A DNA stretch of 24,251 nucleotides from Desulfovibrio sp. OttesenSCG-928-G15 (lineage in GTDB: Bacteria; Desulfobacterota; Desulfovibrionia; Desulfovibrionales; Desulfovibrionaceae), in the NCBI GenBank assembly GCA_030266525.1, contig JAJDIC010000028.1, positions 1-24,251 on the forward strand, read 5' to 3'. This document shows positions 22,721-24,251 of this stretch, piece after piece. Position 1 is the first letter of the stretch. Every line of letters begins with the position of its first letter. The position numbers and the translations under genes are program-made. The notes below the pieces were generated by a model. It saw only the letters and a list, made by a program, of their open reading frames with translations. It had not been told where the DNA came from and made no database searches.

Positions 22721-24172
22721 ATGTCTGATGATCGTGATGCGAAATACATAGCATATTCAATACAGGAATTGCATTCTCTTGCTGAACAGGGTGATGATAA
22801 AGCAGCGTACACTCTTGGATCACATTATGAATTTGGCCTGCATGTGCCCAGAAATGAACTCAAAGCCTCTTTCTGGTATGCCAACGCAGCGGAACAAGGT
22901 AATTCTGACGCGCAATATAGCCTTGGCGTCCTGCATGGGGTTGAATCTTTGCAACGGCATGCTGCGGAGCAAGGGTGCGCCAGAGCCCAATGTAGGCTGG
23001 GTAAGAAATATCTGCGCGACTCGCCAATAAATCTGAAGGAAGCCGCGAGATGGTTTCAAAAAGCAGCGGAACAAGGGGATTGTACGGCCCAGGCCCATCT
23101 TGGCGCTATGTATTATTTTGGTGAAAGCGTAGCTAAAGACTACGGGATAGCCGCGTCCTGGCTAAAAAAAGCGGCAGAGGGAGGTCACAGAGGCGCTCAG
23201 AACTGGTTGGATTTCCTCAGTCAAGATGAATATCATGCAATTCATGAGAAAATTCATATCTTGTTTTTCAAGTGGCATTTTGAAAATCATAATCAAGATA
23301 AGATAGAACAAGCCTATATTCATCTTGCCCATATGTACAATGATGAAAGATATGTGCATAAAAACTATGAAAAAGCAATGCTTGCTTATATAAAAGCTGC
23401 AAAATACAGAAATTCAGAAGCACTATACGAGCTTGGATTGCTATACGAATCTGGAAAAGGGGTAAATAGAGATTGTCATAAGTCATTGCAATTTTATTGC
23501 TGTGCTTCAATATTACACAATAATAAAGCAAAAAATAAATATGCTGAATTCTTATCTGGCGTGATGAGAACAAATAAATGCTTTCGTGCTGAAGATATAA
23601 ACAAAATTAGCTACAAAACAGGGACATGCGAATTTTTCAATAAGGCTTTTTCTTATTTTAATTCACGACTATTTTCAGGAATATTACATCATCCTGTCAT
23701 AACATTTAACCCGGATTCTGCTATCGGGAGCTTTATTTCAGCGAATAATGCTACAAATTCTGATTATATAATCAACATAACTCCTCAATATATCGGATCT
23801 GATACGCAAATTACAAATCTCAAAACGTTAGCCCACGAAATGGCGCATCTTTGGCATACGCAATACGGGAAAAGTAGGGGCGCGCATGATCGGGAATGGC
23901 AACAGAAAATGATGGAAATAGGCCTGTTGCCCATAAGAGGGCAGATTGCACAATTTGGATTAATTGAGGTTGGTCGAGTTATTTCCGGAGAAGATCTCAT
24001 TATTGAAGGAGGCCCTTTTGCCAAGGCTTGTGCTGATTTGATAAAAGAATTCAGCCAAAGCAACACTGGGGGGGTGCCCACCTGCCAAACTGCCAGGAAA
24101 GATACCCGAAAAAACCGCTTGCTGTGCCCGAACTGCGGCAAGACGCATGGTGTTATTACTGGGGAGCAATAA
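22721..24172 (+). CDS. Sel1-repeat protein fused to an SprT-like zinc metallopeptidase domain
   Basis: A 483-residue protein without a signal peptide. Residues 15-165 hold about four Sel1-like helical repeats (LAEQGDDKAAYTLGSHYEFG, AAEQGNSDAQYSLG, AAEQGCARAQCRLG, KAAEQGDCTAQAHLGAMYYFG). After a spacer, two more follow (198-215 and 231-250). Residues 303-445 form an SprT-like domain: FFNKAFSYFNSRLFSGILHHPVIT (305-328), zinc motif HEMAH (372-376) with Glu373 as catalytic base, and third ligand His389 in AHDREWQQKMMEIGLLP. The latter wording is that of the SprT-like family on plasmids and integrative elements. Cys469/Cys472 and the upstream Cys455 suggest a zinc knuckle. The ATG has only a distant AGGGAG (14 nt). 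The middle third is strikingly AT-rich, a sign of foreign origin. Substrate and role are unknown. Confidence 0.88.
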   Translation: MSDDRDAKYIAYSIQELHSLAEQGDDKAAYTLGSHYEFGLHVPRNELKASFWYANAAEQGNSDAQYSLGVLHGVESLQRHAAEQGCARAQCRLGKKYLRDSPINLKEAARWFQKAAEQGDCTAQAHLGAMYYFGESVAKDYGIAASWLKKAAEGGHRGAQNWLDFLSQDEYHAIHEKIHILFFKWHFENHNQDKIEQAYIHLAHMYNDERYVHKNYEKAMLAYIKAAKYRNSEALYELGLLYESGKGVNRDCHKSLQFYCCASILHNNKAKNKYAEFLSGVMRTNKCFRAEDINKISYKTGTCEFFNKAFSYFNSRLFSGILHHPVITFNPDSAIGSFISANNATNSDYIINITPQYIGSDTQITNLKTLAHEMAHLWHTQYGKSRGAHDREWQQKMMEIGLLPIRGQIAQFGLIEVGRVISGEDLIIEGGPFAKACADLIKEFSQSNTGGVPTCQTARKDTRKNRLLCPNCGKTHGVITGEQ

Positions 24173-24200
24173 TCCTTTTAACTGTAGTAGTTCAGACTTG

Positions 24201-24242
24201 ATCTGACAGTCGGTTCCGTTTTGATGGCTCCGATTGTCAGAT
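24201..24242 (+). terminator. Hairpin after the Sel1-SprT gene
   Basis: ATCTGACAGTCGG (24201-24213) pairs with CCGATTGTCAGAT (24230-24242), 13 pairs including one G-T, around a 16-nt loop. It begins 28 nt after the stop codon. The sequence ends too soon to see whether a T-run follows. Confidence 0.5.
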
Positions 24243-24251
24243 TAGTTGAGT

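Overview
The window looks like chromosomal DNA from a host-associated sulfate-reducing deltaproteobacterium of the Desulfovibrionaceae. This is inferred from gene content and wording: an AhbB-type siroheme decarboxylase next to hemL (the alternative haem pathway of sulfate reducers), an anaerobic-pathway cbiG, and the neighbourhood coaBC - conserved hypothetical - nucleotide-sugar epimerase - parA - zinc ribbon - parB - heptose kinase. The taxonomic call was not tested by any search.

Left part (1-8791, all minus strand): the 5' part of a secreted repeat adhesin/autotransporter passenger that runs off the window; a MalT-like LuxR-family ATP-dependent regulator; and a four-gene ABC import operon transcribed as binding protein, ATPase, fused double permease, ATPase. 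The adhesin and the regulator gene share a CTACCC/GGGTAG dyad in their promoter regions. It sits at an activator-like position for the adhesin and over the -10 region of the regulator gene, which suggests an autoregulated regulator controlling the adhesin.

Middle (9005-17894, plus strand): a small heat-shock protein, a GNAT acetyltransferase, ahbB-hemL (haem from sirohaem; ALA synthesis), cbiG (corrinoid synthesis) flanked on both sides by tandem hairpins, then a lipoprotein-coaBC-conserved hypothetical-epimerase series with overlapping or closely spaced genes (CoA synthesis and surface sugar).

Right part (17895-22357): a chromosome-partition locus. A perfect parS lies in the parA leader, downstream of a good promoter. 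parA is separated from parB by a bidirectional terminator and an opposite-strand zinc-ribbon gene. ParB carries an extra C-terminal tail of fourteen leucine-centred octapeptides, which is the most unusual feature of the core genes. parB is followed 2 nt later by a heptose-7-phosphate kinase gene.

Right edge (22366-24251): signs of an integrated element. There is a 15-nt match to the 3' end of a tRNA-Ser gene, a broken KilA-N phage-type gene on the minus strand, and an unusual gene encoding Sel1 repeats fused to a plasmid/ICE-type SprT-like zinc metallopeptidase with a C-terminal zinc knuckle. Its middle is much more AT-rich than its surroundings. No rRNA, complete tRNA, CRISPR array or insertion sequence was recognised.
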